This document shows positions 1 through 8,959 of a stretch of 47,847 nucleotides of DNA, one piece after another (positions within the stretch are counted from its first letter, which is position 1; each line of letters opens with the position of its first letter). Source of the stretch: Acidimicrobiales bacterium (GTDB taxonomy: Bacteria > Actinomycetota > Acidimicrobiia > Acidimicrobiales > VFJN01); NCBI GenBank assembly GCA_030681555.1, contig JAUXRW010000031.1:1-47847 (forward strand), written 5' to 3'. The position numbers and the translations under genes were made by a program. Below the pieces are notes generated by a model. The model did not search any database, had not been told where the DNA came from, and worked only from the letters and a program-made list of their open reading frames with translations.

Positions 1-519
1 CGTGGCCGGCTCGCGCTGGGCACCTCGTTCGCCCATCACGTGCAGCCGCAGCGCGCCGTGCGGCACCTGGGCGCCGACCTCGATGTCGTGGGGGATGCGG
101 TCCACCGCGTCGAGGTACTCGGCGATCGTCCTCCACTCCCAGCTCAGGCCCTCGTGGAGGGCGGCACCGGGGATGTCCTCCACGCCCTCCATGAGCTCGA
201 TCAGCCGTTGGTGATCCTCGGGCCGCACGGGAGCGAACCCCACACCGCAGTTGCCCATCACCACGGTCGTCACACCTTGCCAGGAGGACGGGGCGAGGTG
301 GTGGTCCCAGGTGGCCTGGCCGTCGTAGTGGGCGTGGATGTCGACGAAGCCGGGTGCCACCAGCGCCCCGTCGGCGGTGATCTCCCGCCGGCCCGCTCCG
401 ATCCGGCTGCCCATCTCGACGATGCGGTCGCCGTCGATGGCGATGTCGGCGGCGCGCGCGGGCGCCCCGGTGCCATCGACGACCGTGCCGCCACGGATGA
501 CGAGATCGAAGGCGTTCAC
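1..519 (-). CDS. N-acyl-D-amino-acid deacylase-family amidohydrolase, N-terminal part
   Basis: The gene runs off the left edge, leaving 173 N-terminal codons. Translation from the GTG gives an N-terminal beta-sandwich with [12 protein letters not shown], then a TIM-barrel entry with HAHYDGQ (His62, His64) and an MGNCG motif (Cys91). In D-aminoacylases and related amidohydrolases these positions hold metal-binding His and Cys residues. The family hydrolyses N-acyl-D-amino acids or similar cyclic amides in the cytoplasm; the substrate here is unknown. A GGGGAGGGG tract precedes the GTG. It is the last visible gene of a minus-strand operon, 52 nt after the amidohydrolase. The C-terminal half cannot be judged. 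Confidence 0.8.
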   Translation of the reverse strand, partial: MNAFDLVIRGGTVVDGTGAPARAADIAIDGDRIVEMGSRIGAGRREITADGALVAPGFVDIHAHYDGQATWDHHLAPSSWQGVTTVVMGNCGVGFAPVRPEDHQRLIELMEGVEDIPGAALHEGLSWEWRTIAEYLDAVDRIPHDIEVGAQVPHGALRLHVMGERGAQREPAT

Positions 520-571
520 GATCCGGCCCCTCCCCTCACGGGGGTTCCGGGTGGAGAGGTGACGGCCCCGC

Positions 572-1693
572 TCACGCCGGGACCAGCGTCGTCACGTCGA
601 TGCCGTACAGCTCGGCGACGTTGCCGCACAGGATGGCCCGGCGCTGGTCCTCGGTCAGCTGGGCCGTGTGCTTGTCCAGCAGGTCCTGGGACCACGGCCA
701 GGTGGAGTCGGAGTGCGGGAAGTCGTTGGCCCACATGAGCCGCCGCCAGTTCATCGCGTCGGCGAAGCGGAACGCCGTCCAGTCGTCCTGGAACGTGACA
801 TAGATGTTCTCGGCGAAGTACTCGCTGGGCAGGCGCGTGAGGTCGGCGCCTGGCTTCAGCCAGTAGCGGTGCCGGTTGAAGGCGTGGTCCATGCGGTACA
901 TGAAGTGGGGCACCCACCCTGCGTCGGCCTCGACGCACACGACCTTCAGGTCGGGATGGCGCTCGAACACACCCCCGAAGACCAGCATCGCCATGATGTC
1001 TTGGCAGCCCCGCACGATCGACAGGAAGCTGCAGAGCTTGGCGCCACGGGTCTTCCCACTCTTGGTGGTGAGGATGTGGAAGCTGAGGGGAAGGCCGAGG
1101 TCGATGGCCGCCTCCCAGAACCCGTCGTAGATCGGCGAGTCGTAGTCCTCCACCGCGGGCTGGCCGGGCATCATGACGCCGCGGAGCCCGAGGGCCTTGA
1201 TCGCCTCGAGGTCGGCGATCCCCTCCTCCGGGGAGCGCATCGCCGTCTGCCCGCACCCGAGGAGGCGGTGGGGGTGCGACGCGCAGTAGGCGGCGATCCA
1301 CCGGTTGTACGCGTCGAAGCATGCCTTCTTGTAGTCGAAGTCGTCGTGGTTGCAGAGCACCATGCCCACGGTGGGGTAGATCACCTCGGCGGACACGCCG
1401 TCGCGCAGCTGCTCGGCGAGGCGCGCCTCCGGGTCCCACCCCCCGGGGTGCAGCTGGTCGAACTTGACGCCGGAGACCCTGATCTCCGACGGGTCCTTTC
1501 CTGCTGCGGCCACCAGGCCCATGGGGATGGGAACCCGCTCACCCTCGATCACGAACAGGTCGCCGACACCCTCGCCTCCGTCGACCATCCGCGGCGCACG
1601 GTCGCGCCATGCGGGGTCGATGAAGTCCACGTAGGTGTTCGGCGGCTCGGTGATGTGCGAGTCGGCCGAGATCACCGGGTAGTCATTGGTCAT
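572..1693 (-). CDS. amidohydrolase family protein (PF04909-type metal-dependent hydrolase)
   Basis: A complete 373-aa TIM-barrel amidohydrolase. The N-terminus carries SADSHITEP (the DxHxxE-like metal motif), a His lies in LSFHIL near residue 200, and the C-terminal part holds [13 protein letters not shown] with the Asp/His expected late in the barrel. This family includes decarboxylases and hydrolases of aromatic or ring-derived acids, and relatives are common in actinobacterial sterol and aromatic gene clusters. AAGGGGGATC precedes the ATG, which supports the start. It lies 75 nt downstream of the crotonase gene on the same strand. The exact reaction cannot be read from sequence; hydrolysis or decarboxylation of a CoA-derived or ring-cleavage intermediate is the likely range. 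Confidence 0.85.
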   Translation of the reverse strand: MTNDYPVISADSHITEPPNTYVDFIDPAWRDRAPRMVDGGEGVGDLFVIEGERVPIPMGLVAAAGKDPSEIRVSGVKFDQLHPGGWDPEARLAEQLRDGVSAEVIYPTVGMVLCNHDDFDYKKACFDAYNRWIAAYCASHPHRLLGCGQTAMRSPEEGIADLEAIKALGLRGVMMPGQPAVEDYDSPIYDGFWEAAIDLGLPLSFHILTTKSGKTRGAKLCSFLSIVRGCQDIMAMLVFGGVFERHPDLKVVCVEADAGWVPHFMYRMDHAFNRHRYWLKPGADLTRLPSEYFAENIYVTFQDDWTAFRFADAMNWRRLMWANDFPHSDSTWPWSQDLLDKHTAQLTEDQRRAILCGNVAELYGIDVTTLVPA

Positions 1694-1768
1694 TTGATCC
1701 CCCTTCGTCGCGGCGTGGCCGGGTGGCCCGCGCGTTGAGCTTCTGGACGTGTGCCTGCGCCATGCATG

Positions 1769-2533
1769 TCACCGGCCCACGAACTGGCCCGGTCGGCGTT
1801 CGAGCACCGAGGCGATGCCCTCCGCGGCGTCGGCGGTGGCGCCGAGACGGGCCTGCTCCCCGGCCTCGAGTCGGGTCGCCTGGCGCAGGCGGTCACTCAA
1901 GCCGGCCCGTAGGGTCCGGTTGATGGCACGGATGGCGAGCGGTGCGCCCTGCGCGATCTCGCCCGCGAGCGCGAGCGCCGATGCCCGGACCTCCTCGGCC
2001 GGCACGCAGAGATCGGCCAGACCCAGCACGGTCGCCTCGTCGCCGTGGAACCGGCGTCCGGTGAGGAGCACGAGGGCGGCTCGCGACGGCCCCACCAGCT
2101 CCGGCAGCGTGACGGACAGACCGAAGCCCTGATGGATCCCGAGGCGGACGAAGTTGGCCGCGAATCGGGCCTCCGGGCAGGTGACCCTGAGGTTCGCGGT
2201 GAGGGCGAGGCCGAGCCCGCCCCCGATGGCCGGGCCATGCACCGCCGCGATCCACGGCAGGTCGACGGCGCAGAGGCGGGCCGCGGCCGAGTAGAGCCGC
2301 TCGGTCGAGGAGCCGACTCCGAGCAGGTCGCCGTCGTCGCTGCCGCTGAAGTCGGCGCCGGCGCAGAACGACCGTCCCTGCGCCACCAGGACAGCCGCGC
2401 CCACGGCGACGTCGCTCGCCCCCTCCTCGAAGGCGGAGGCGATGGCTTCGACCATGGCGACGGAGAAGTGGTTGTGGGGCGGCCGCTGCAGCTCCACGAC
2501 GAGCACCCGACCGTCGCGTTCGATCCCGAGCAC
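1769..2533 (-). CDS. enoyl-CoA hydratase/isomerase (crotonase) family protein
   Basis: A 254-aa crotonase-fold protein. CAGADF (57-62) and HGPAIGGG (99-106) mark the two oxyanion-hole loops that hold an acyl-CoA thioester. I chose GTG 2533 because CGGAGG lies 5 nt upstream. A longer reading from 2587 would place the palindrome at 2556-2567 inside the coding region. The two glutamates of classical hydratases seem absent: the GGGCE-type Glu is Gly108, and the PE of the second motif reads NF near residue 127. It may therefore be an isomerase, a hydrolase or another crotonase activity rather than a true hydratase. It is the first gene of the minus operon and is divergent from the alcohol dehydrogenase gene. 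Confidence 0.85.
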   Translation of the reverse strand: MLGIERDGRVLVVELQRPPHNHFSVAMVEAIASAFEEGASDVAVGAAVLVAQGRSFCAGADFSGSDDGDLLGVGSSTERLYSAAARLCAVDLPWIAAVHGPAIGGGLGLALTANLRVTCPEARFAANFVRLGIHQGFGLSVTLPELVGPSRAALVLLTGRRFHGDEATVLGLADLCVPAEEVRASALALAGEIAQGAPLAIRAINRTLRAGLSDRLRQATRLEAGEQARLGATADAAEGIASVLERRPGQFVGR

Positions 2534-2550
2534 CGCGCCTCCGAGGTGAT

Positions 2551-2580
2551 GTTGACACTCATGAGTGACACGCCGATACT
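2551..2580 (+). promoter_or_regulatory. divergent promoter with palindromic operator CACTCATGAGTG
   Basis: TTGACA (2552-2557), a 17-nt spacer and GATACT (2575-2580) form a good sigma-70-like promoter reading toward the alcohol dehydrogenase. The perfect 12-bp palindrome CACTCATGAGTG (2556-2567) sits between and overlaps the -35, as a repressor site would. The 20 bp at 2551-2570 recur exactly at 41033-41052, beside a TetR gene. On the minus strand the palindrome lies about 23 nt before the crotonase GTG. Repression of both genes by a TetR protein is an inference. Confidence 0.65.
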
Positions 2581-2704
2581 GCCTCACGCGCCTGGGTGCG
2601 GCAAGGGCCGCCGAGGGGGATCACACGAGATGCAAGCGTCGCTGTCCTACTTCCCGACCGTCGGCGACCGTGCCGAGATCGACCAAGGGAGGCCCGTCCC
2701 CGCC

Positions 2705-2722
2705 ATGGTGCCTCCCTCGTGA
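2705..2722 (+). CDS. possible 5-codon leader ORF (MVPPS)
   Basis: AAGGGAGG at 2685-2692 is well placed for ATG 2705, which opens a five-codon ORF whose TGA overlaps the GTG start of the alcohol dehydrogenase (GTGA at 2719-2722). The dehydrogenase GTG itself lacks a close Shine-Dalgarno site, so translation may be coupled through this mini-ORF. This rests on spacing only. Confidence 0.25.
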   Translation: MVPPS

Positions 2723-3825
2723 GCGCCACCGGCCGGGCCGCCCTGTTCTTCGGCCCGGGCCAGCCGATGGAGCTCGTCGAGCTGCCCGTGCCTTCCCCCG
2801 AGCCCGGGGCTGTGGTCGTGCGGGTGACGCGGGCCAACATCTGCGGCTCCGACCTCCACATCTGGCGCGGCGACGGTTTGCTCGCGGCCATGGCCCGGCC
2901 CGACGGCCGGATCATCGGGCACGAGATGACCGGCGTCGTGCACGCCCTCGGTGCGGGCGTCACGGTTGACTGGGCTGGCACGCCGTTGGCCGAGGGCGAC
3001 CGGGTCGTCTACCAGTACTTCGCCCCCTGCGGACGTTGCCGGTCCTGCCTGCGGGGGATGACGGAGGCCTGCGCTCGCTCGTTCAAGGTGCTCCAGGGCA
3101 AGCCCGATGTGTTCCCGCACTTCCGGGGGGCCTTCGCCGACTACTTCTACGTCACCCCGCAGATGGCGATCTTCAAGGTGCCCGACATCGTCACCGACAC
3201 GATGGTGGCTGGCGTGAACTGTGCGCTGGCGCAGGTGGTGATGGGGTTGGAGCGGGTGTCGGTCGGCCTGGGCGATCGCGTGGTCGTCCAGGGAGCCGGG
3301 GGCCTCGGCCTGTACGCCACCGCGGTGGCCCGTGACCGCGGGGCCGAGCAGATCATCGTCATCGACGGCATCGACGAGCGGCTGGAGCTGGCTCGGGCCA
3401 TGGGCGCCGACGCCGTCATCGACCTGCGGACCACGACGCCCGACTCGCGGGTCGCCGAGGTGAAGGAGCGCACCGGCGGGTGGGGGGCCGACGTGGTCTG
3501 CGAGCTGGTGGGGCGCCCGGAGGCCATCTCCGAGGGTCTGCGCATGGTCGGCATCGGCGGCCGCTACCTCGAGATCGGCACGTTCTACCCCGGCACCAGC
3601 CTCGAGCTCGACCCGGGCTTCCTGGTGATGGCCAACATACGCCTCGAGGCCGTGGCCGCCTACGATGCACGGAGCCTGCACCTGGCCCTCGGCTTCCTCC
3701 ACCGCCACGTCGGTGACCTGCCGCTCGACGCCGTCGTCTCGGACTACCCGCTGGAGCGCATCAACGACGCCTTCGCCGATCAGGACGCCGGCCGGGTCAC
3801 GCGGGCTTCCTTGGTGACCATGTGA
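2719..3825 (+). CDS. zinc-dependent alcohol dehydrogenase (MDR superfamily)
   Basis: A 368-aa medium-chain dehydrogenase. It has the catalytic-zinc motif CGSD (Cys42), GHE (67-69) and the structural zinc cysteines Cys104, Cys107, Cys110 and Cys118. The Rossmann motif GAGGLG follows near residue 195. It should oxidise an alcohol or reduce an aldehyde/ketone with NAD(P). In this operon that may prepare a substrate for the acyl-CoA ligase encoded next, which overlaps it by 4 nt (ATGTGA). The start is GTG 2719; upstream in-frame codons give Arg/Pro-rich sequence unlike the family. The promoter at 2552-2580 with its palindrome suggests TetR-type control. The substrate is unknown. Confidence 0.9.
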   Translation: MSATGRAALFFGPGQPMELVELPVPSPEPGAVVVRVTRANICGSDLHIWRGDGLLAAMARPDGRIIGHEMTGVVHALGAGVTVDWAGTPLAEGDRVVYQYFAPCGRCRSCLRGMTEACARSFKVLQGKPDVFPHFRGAFADYFYVTPQMAIFKVPDIVTDTMVAGVNCALAQVVMGLERVSVGLGDRVVVQGAGGLGLYATAVARDRGAEQIIVIDGIDERLELARAMGADAVIDLRTTTPDSRVAEVKERTGGWGADVVCELVGRPEAISEGLRMVGIGGRYLEIGTFYPGTSLELDPGFLVMANIRLEAVAAYDARSLHLALGFLHRHVGDLPLDAVVSDYPLERINDAFADQDAGRVTRASLVTM

Positions 3826-5429
3826 CCGAGGGCTGGCACTACGGGAACCTGTGGGATGTCGCGGCGGAGGTCCGCGGCGACCAGCCGGCCCTCGTCCACG
3901 GCGAGCTCCGCCGGTCCTGGGCCGCCTTCCAAGCTCGCTCGGGAGCCTTGGCCGCGGCGCTGGTCTCGGGAGGCGCCCGTCGCGGTGACCGAGTGGCCCT
4001 CCACCTCCACAACAGCCCCGAGTACCTGGAAGGCGTCTATGCCACCTTCCAGGCGGGGCTCACGCCGGTCAACACCAACTACCGCTATCGCGGCGACGAG
4101 CTGACCTATCTCTGGGACAACGCCGATGCCGTAGCCGTGATCTTCCACGGGGCCTTCACCGACACCATCGCCGGCGTGCGCGATCGTGTGCCGGCCGTGC
4201 AGCGTTGGCTGTGGGTCGCCGACGGCACCGGCCCCTGCCCGCCGTGGGCAGCGCCCTACGAGGAGGTCGTGGCTGGCGGCGACGGGCCCTTCCTGGCGCC
4301 GTGGGGCCGAAGCGGAGACGACATCGTCATGATCTACACCGGTGGCACGACGGGGCTGCCCAAGGGCGTCATGTGGCGTCACCACGAGATGCATCGCGCC
4401 TTCTCGACATCGAATGACGGCGAGACGGCAGACCTGGCCGTGGCTCGCCAGCGCGTCGCCGCAGCCGAACGAGGCCCGGTCGGCCTCCCGGGATCGCCGC
4501 TCATGCATGCGACCGGGTTCATGTTCGCGGTCAGCACCCTCACCCAGGGCGGAACCGTCGTCACCCTGCCCAATCGCTCCTTCGATCCAGCGGCGCTGCT
4601 CGATGCGGTGGAGCGGGAGCGGGTGCAAGCGGTGGCCATCGTCGGAGACGCCTTCGCCCGCCCGCTGCTCGAGGTGCTCGAGAGAGACCGTGGCCGCCGG
4701 GATCTGTCCGCGCTGGCCATGCTGGTGTCGGCCGGGGTGATGTGGAGCGCGGACACGAAGGCCGCGCTGGCCGCTCACCTGCCCACGACGGCGCTCGTCG
4801 ACCTCCTCGGGTCGACCGAGGCCCACGGGCTCGGGTCGTCGGTCTCCGCGCCGGGAGCCGATCCCACAACCGCCCGCTTCCGACTCGGGCACCACGCCAT
4901 GGTCATCGACGAACAGGATCAGCCGGTCGGGCCCGGTCACACGGGGCTGCTGGCCGTCGGTGGGCCCTGCCCGGTCGGGTACCACAAGGACCCCGAGAAG
5001 ACGGCCCGGACCTTTCGCATGGTGGATGGGCAGCGCGTGTCCGTTCCTGGCGACTGGGCGGCCGTCGAGGACGACGGGTCCATCACCCTCCTCGGCCGTG
5101 GCTCCCTGTGCATCAACACCGGGGGGGAGAAGGTCTTCCCCGAGGAGGTCGAGGAAGCGCTCGAGACGCACCCCTGCGTGCGCGATTCCACCGTCGTGGG
5201 TGTTCCCGACACCGACCTGGGCGAGGCAGTGGCGGCCATCGTCGAGGTCGTCGACGGCGCGTCGACCACCCCGGAGGAGCTCATTGCCCACGTGAAGCAG
5301 CGCCTGGCCGGCTACAAGGCTCCCCGGCACCTGCTGTTCGTCCCCGACGTCGGTCGCTCCCCGAACGGCAAAGCCGACTACGGGGGTGCCCGCCGCTGCC
5401 TGCTCGACCACCTCGCCGCGGCCACCTGA
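3822..5429 (+). CDS. acyl-CoA synthetase (AMP-binding, ANL superfamily)
   Basis: A 535-aa adenylate-forming ligase. It shows the phosphate loop TGGTTGLPKG (173-182), a GSTE aromatic/adenine motif in the middle, GDW before the hinge region, and the C-terminal catalytic lysine in NGKADY (about 517). It activates a carboxylic acid to its acyl-CoA thioester via acyl-AMP. The start GTG 3822 overlaps the stop of the alcohol dehydrogenase gene, so the two are translationally coupled. Length is normal for the fatty or steroid side-chain acid ligase group. With the acyl-CoA dehydrogenase and thioesterase downstream it forms a plausible beta-oxidation-like module. The acid substrate cannot be assigned. 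Confidence 0.9.
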   Translation: MTEGWHYGNLWDVAAEVRGDQPALVHGELRRSWAAFQARSGALAAALVSGGARRGDRVALHLHNSPEYLEGVYATFQAGLTPVNTNYRYRGDELTYLWDNADAVAVIFHGAFTDTIAGVRDRVPAVQRWLWVADGTGPCPPWAAPYEEVVAGGDGPFLAPWGRSGDDIVMIYTGGTTGLPKGVMWRHHEMHRAFSTSNDGETADLAVARQRVAAAERGPVGLPGSPLMHATGFMFAVSTLTQGGTVVTLPNRSFDPAALLDAVERERVQAVAIVGDAFARPLLEVLERDRGRRDLSALAMLVSAGVMWSADTKAALAAHLPTTALVDLLGSTEAHGLGSSVSAPGADPTTARFRLGHHAMVIDEQDQPVGPGHTGLLAVGGPCPVGYHKDPEKTARTFRMVDGQRVSVPGDWAAVEDDGSITLLGRGSLCINTGGEKVFPEEVEEALETHPCVRDSTVVGVPDTDLGEAVAAIVEVVDGASTTPEELIAHVKQRLAGYKAPRHLLFVPDVGRSPNGKADYGGARRCLLDHLAAAT

Positions 5430-5438
5430 GGAGAGCCG

Positions 5439-5519
5439 GTGCCAACGACCGTGAGCTCCGCCGAGCGCAACCGCATCGTCCCCACGGGCGGCGCCGACCT
5501 CTACGCGCGCGACGCCTGA
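5439..5519 (+). CDS. small 26-aa ORF of unknown function
   Basis: A GTG at 5439 follows GAGGAG with a 5-nt gap and opens a 26-codon frame ending TGA at 5517-5519. It is squeezed between the acyl-CoA ligase (9 nt upstream) and the acyl-CoA dehydrogenase (2 nt downstream). I recognise no family. It could be a coupling peptide or the residue of a deleted gene. The ribosome-binding site and spacing are the only evidence. Confidence 0.35.
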   Translation: MPTTVSSAERNRIVPTGGADLYARDA

Positions 5520-5521
5520 AC

Positions 5522-6793
5522 GTGGCCGACTCTCTCGAGCCTGACGACATCCGGGCCGAGGTCCGAGCCTGGCTCGCCGACGCATGGGCCCCGGACCGCC
5601 CGCTCCGGGAGTGGCGGGCCGATCTGGCCGAGGCTGGTTGGGGTTGTCCCACCTGGCCCCGCCAGTGGTACGGGCGGGGGCTGCCAGCTGAGCTCGGGCG
5701 AGTCGTCGCCGAGGAGCTCCGCGCCGCCGGGGCCGTCGGGCCGGCCATCGGGGTGGGGATGTCCCTGGCTGCGCCGACGCTGCTGGCCCATGCGCCAGAC
5801 GACCTGAAGGTCCGCCTCTTGCGACCCATCGTGACCGGCGAGGACACCTGGTGCCAGCTCTTCAGCGAGCCCGGCAACGGGTCGGACCTGGCCGGTCTCA
5901 CCACCCGGGCTACCCGCGACGGCGACGAGTTCGTGGTCGAGGGCCAGAAGGTGTGGACGACCGGCGCCCACCACGCGGCCTACGGGATGCTGCTGGCTCG
6001 CACCGACTGGGACCTCCCGAAGCACAAGGGGATCACCTTCTTCGCCTTCCCGATGCGCCAGCCCGGGATCGAGGTGCGCCCGCTGCGCCAGATGAACGGT
6101 CGCGCCTCGTTCAACGAGGTGTTCCTCACCGAAGCCCGGGTACCGGTGGCCAACGTCGTGGGGGAGCTGCACGGCGGCTGGACCGTCGCGCTCACCACCT
6201 TGGCCCACGAGCGCGGCCTGGCGGCAGGGCTCTTCGGTGCGCTGCCGCCCAGCGGCGGGGGGCGCACCCGCGAGGAGGCGCGCGCCGAGGCCAGCGCCTA
6301 CCTCACGACCTACGAGTGGTATCCCCAGCGAGCGGGGCGCGCCGACCTCGTCCCGGTACGAGCCGTGGCCACGGGAGCGGCCGGGGATCCCGTCACCCGG
6401 CAAGTCGTCGCCCACCTGGCGGCGACGGAGCGAACGGCGCGGTGGACCGCCGAGCGGGCCTCAGCGGCCCGTCGCGCCGGTCGACCACCGGGGGCCGAGG
6501 GGTCGATCGGCAAGCTGGCGGCCAGCACCATCGCTCGGGAGGCGGCCGCCGCCCACGCCACCATCGCCGGCGCCGATGGCATGCTCACCGGCCCAGATTC
6601 GCCCGAGGGCGGGATCGTGGCCGAGGTGCTCGTGTCGGTGCCCGGGGCCTCGATCGCCGGCGGCACGGACGAGGTCCAGCACAACATCGTGGGGGAACGG
6701 GTCCTTGGTCTCCCCAAAGAGCCGTCGGTCGACGCCGACGTGCCCTTCCGCCAGGTCAAAGTGAATCGACGAGGAGCGAAGGAGGACCGATGA
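5522..6793 (+). CDS. acyl-CoA dehydrogenase family protein
   Basis: A 423-aa flavoprotein. Family signatures include the FSEPGNGSDLA substrate/FAD-binding stretch, EGQKVWTTGAH, and near the C-terminus GGTDEVQHNIVGERVLGLP, typical of actinobacterial FadE proteins of the cholesterol-catabolic type. It should introduce an alpha-beta double bond in an acyl-CoA using FAD. The GTG start 5522 is 2 nt after the small ORF, and the 3' end overlaps the next gene in ATGA. Only one subunit gene is present here, unlike the paired FadE heterotetramers of sterol side-chain degradation. It may therefore be homomeric or partner with a subunit encoded elsewhere. Confidence 0.9.
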   Translation: MADSLEPDDIRAEVRAWLADAWAPDRPLREWRADLAEAGWGCPTWPRQWYGRGLPAELGRVVAEELRAAGAVGPAIGVGMSLAAPTLLAHAPDDLKVRLLRPIVTGEDTWCQLFSEPGNGSDLAGLTTRATRDGDEFVVEGQKVWTTGAHHAAYGMLLARTDWDLPKHKGITFFAFPMRQPGIEVRPLRQMNGRASFNEVFLTEARVPVANVVGELHGGWTVALTTLAHERGLAAGLFGALPPSGGGRTREEARAEASAYLTTYEWYPQRAGRADLVPVRAVATGAAGDPVTRQVVAHLAATERTARWTAERASAARRAGRPPGAEGSIGKLAASTIAREAAAAHATIAGADGMLTGPDSPEGGIVAEVLVSVPGASIAGGTDEVQHNIVGERVLGLPKEPSVDADVPFRQVKVNRRGAKEDR

Positions 6794-7869
6794 AGGTCGG
6801 CGTGCAGATGGTGTTCCAGTCCTACGGCTACGGCCCGGAGGTGACCGACCGAGAGGTCGTGCGGGAGGAGGTGCACCTCGGGGTGCTCGCCGACGAGCTG
6901 GGCTTCGACGCCCTCTGGCCCGTCGAGCACCACTTCGCCGATTACGCGTTCTGTCCCGACAACACGCTCTTCCTCGCCCACATGGCGGCCCGCACGCAGC
7001 GCATCAGCCTGGGGACCGGGGCCGTCATCCTGCCGTGGAACGACCCCCTGCGGGTGGCCGAGCGGATCGCCCTGCTCGACAGCCTGGCTGAGGGCCGAGT
7101 GCTCTTCGGCGTCGGACGAGGTCTGGCCCGCAAGGAGTACGACGGGTTCGGTATCCCGATGGACGAGTCGCGCGAGCGCTTCGACGAGGCGGCCGCCATG
7201 GTGATCGACGCGCTGGAGACGGGCTGGATCGAGGGCAAGGGACCCTTCTACCCGCAGCCTCGCACGCCGATCCGCCCCGCCCCCGACCGCACCTTCCGCG
7301 ACCGGTTCTTCTGTGTGGCCATGTCCCCGGACTCGGTCCTCGCAGCGGCCGATCTCGGCGCCCGCATGGTGGTGTTCAGCCAGCGACCCTACGAGGACCA
7401 AGCTGTGGCGATGGCCACCTACCGGGAGCGCTTCATCGAGCGCCACGGCGGCCCACCAGGTCCACCGGTGACGTGTGACTTCGTCTACTGCGACACCGAC
7501 GCCGACCGGGCCGAGGCGAAGGCTCGGACCCACATCGCCGGTTACCTCACCAGCGTCATGCAGCACTACGAGCTGGCCTCGGAGCACTTCAAGGATGCCA
7601 AGGGCTACGAGTCCTATGGCGACGCCGTCGACCTGCTGCAGGCGATCGGTCTCGAGAAGATGTGCGAGATGTACCTCGGGGTCAACGTCTGGGGCACACC
7701 GGAGCAGATCCTCGAACGGCTGCGTCGACGCCGCGAGATCATCGGACCGTTCGACCTCACGGCCTGTTTCCGCTACGCCGGGCTCCCCTTGGAGGACGCC
7801 GAGCGCAGCATGCGTACCTTTGCCACCGAGGTGCTCCCCGCGCTGCACGACGACCTGGCGGTGGTCTGA
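6790..7869 (+). CDS. LLM class flavin-dependent oxidoreductase
   Basis: A 359-aa luciferase-like TIM-barrel protein. The N-terminal MKVGVQM strand, WPVEHHF (first barrel active-site region), the TGAVILPWNDPLRVAER segment and GVGRGLARKEYDGFG are typical of bacterial luciferase-like monooxygenases and F420- or FMN-dependent relatives. The ATG overlaps the acyl-CoA dehydrogenase stop (ATGA). It probably oxidises a ketone or CoA intermediate of this operon using a reduced flavin or F420. The cofactor cannot be told from sequence here. A larger paralogue-like protein is encoded at 21387-22754. Confidence 0.88.
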   Translation: MKVGVQMVFQSYGYGPEVTDREVVREEVHLGVLADELGFDALWPVEHHFADYAFCPDNTLFLAHMAARTQRISLGTGAVILPWNDPLRVAERIALLDSLAEGRVLFGVGRGLARKEYDGFGIPMDESRERFDEAAAMVIDALETGWIEGKGPFYPQPRTPIRPAPDRTFRDRFFCVAMSPDSVLAAADLGARMVVFSQRPYEDQAVAMATYRERFIERHGGPPGPPVTCDFVYCDTDADRAEAKARTHIAGYLTSVMQHYELASEHFKDAKGYESYGDAVDLLQAIGLEKMCEMYLGVNVWGTPEQILERLRRRREIIGPFDLTACFRYAGLPLEDAERSMRTFATEVLPALHDDLAVV

Positions 7870-8432
7870 TGGCAGAAGGGCGCGTCCCTCGTCTTACCCC
7901 CGGCGAGGCTCGGGCGGCGGCCGCCGGCGTCGACATCCCGGAGTTCATGGCCGACCTGTCCGTGTTCCAGGTGCTGCTCCACAGCCCCAAGGCGGCGGCG
8001 GGACTCTACGGGATGCTCCAGCGGCTGCTGTGGGAAGGGACGCTCGATGCCAGGCTACGAGAGCTGATCATCATGCGACTCGGGTGGAGCACGGCGTCGG
8101 AGTACGAGTGGACCCAGCACTGGCGGGTGGCCCGGCAGCTGGACGTCGCGGAGGAAGACCTTCTCGCCGTGCGAGACTGGCGGGCCTCGGAGCGCTTCGG
8201 CCCCGTGGAGCAGGCGGTGCTGGCCGCCACCGACGATGTCGTGGCGACGGGGGTCATCAGCGAGGAGAGCTGGACCCGGTGCGCCCAGGAGCTCCAGGAC
8301 CCGGCCTTGCTGGTGGAGCTGGTCGTCGCCATCGGCAACTGGCACCTGTTCTCGTCGCTCCTGCGCTCGTTGCAGATCCCTCTCGAAGACGGCGTCACGC
8401 CGTGGCCACCCGACGGACGCTCGCCAGCCTGA
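7869..8432 (+). CDS. carboxymuconolactone decarboxylase (CMD/AhpD-fold) family protein
   Basis: A 187-aa all-helical protein with the CMD core: LRELIIMRLGWSTASEYEW, then QHWRVARQLDV. The AhpD CxxC pair is absent, so a peroxidase-type thiol role is unlikely and it belongs to the non-redox CMD group often found in actinobacterial catabolic operons. The ATG overlaps the LLM stop by one base (TGATG). The function may be a decarboxylase, lactonase or unknown step; context only says it acts with the acyl-CoA enzymes around it. Confidence 0.8.
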   Translation: MAEGRVPRLTPGEARAAAAGVDIPEFMADLSVFQVLLHSPKAAAGLYGMLQRLLWEGTLDARLRELIIMRLGWSTASEYEWTQHWRVARQLDVAEEDLLAVRDWRASERFGPVEQAVLAATDDVVATGVISEESWTRCAQELQDPALLVELVVAIGNWHLFSSLLRSLQIPLEDGVTPWPPDGRSPA

Positions 8433-8490
8433 CCCAACCACGTGCGGCAAGCCCCGAGCCCCGCACCCTTCGATCGACAGGAGCCCACGC

Positions 8491-8943
8491 GTGCCACACC
8501 CGACCTTCGACGAGCGCTTCGACCAGGAGGTGGCCGACACGTTCCTGGCTGCCGGCAACCGAGCGGTTGGTGGCCTCCCGGACTATCTGGGGATCGAGCT
8601 GGTCCGCTTCGAGCCGGGCCGGCTGTTCGCCCGCGCCACGATCCGCGACGAGCTCCTGACGCCCTTCGGCAACGCACACGGGGGCGTGATGGCCGGCATC
8701 GTCGACCACATCACCGGTGTCGTCGTCTACCCGCTGATGAAGCGGGGGCAGTGGGCCGCGACCACGGAGTTCAAGCTGAACTACCTGGCACCGGTCAAGG
8801 CGGAGGTGCTCGACGCAGAGGCGACGGTGCTGGCCATGACGACCCGCAGCGCGGTCGTGCGTGGTGAGATCTTCTCGGGTGACCGCCTCGTGTGCGCGGC
8901 GCAGGGCACGCTGACGATCGTGGACCCCAAGCCGGCGGTCTGA
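8491..8943 (+). CDS. PaaI-like hotdog thioesterase
   Basis: A 150-aa hotdog-fold protein. The HGGVMAGIVDHITG helix with preceding TPFGNAHGG is the PaaI/YdiI active-site arrangement, with Asn and His near the thioester and Asp on the long helix. It should hydrolyse an acyl-CoA to free acid and CoA, possibly to recycle CoA in this operon. The GTG start has AGGAG 7 nt upstream. It is the last gene of the plus operon, converging on a P450 gene 16 nt away. A longer, more distant hotdog protein is encoded at 11689-12369. Confidence 0.85.
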   Translation: MPHPTFDERFDQEVADTFLAAGNRAVGGLPDYLGIELVRFEPGRLFARATIRDELLTPFGNAHGGVMAGIVDHITGVVVYPLMKRGQWAATTEFKLNYLAPVKAEVLDAEATVLAMTTRSAVVRGEIFSGDRLVCAAQGTLTIVDPKPAV

Positions 8944-8959
8944 CCGCCTTGGGCCGTCC

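Noticed and set aside
1769-2587. Longer crotonase starting at 2587
   Set aside because: It would place the shared palindrome inside the coding region, and CGGAGG is well spaced only for GTG 2533.
2045-2722. Plus-strand protein opposite the crotonase gene
   Set aside because: Open frames opposite real genes are expected at this GC content; composition is charged and repetitive and the minus-strand crotonase explains the region.
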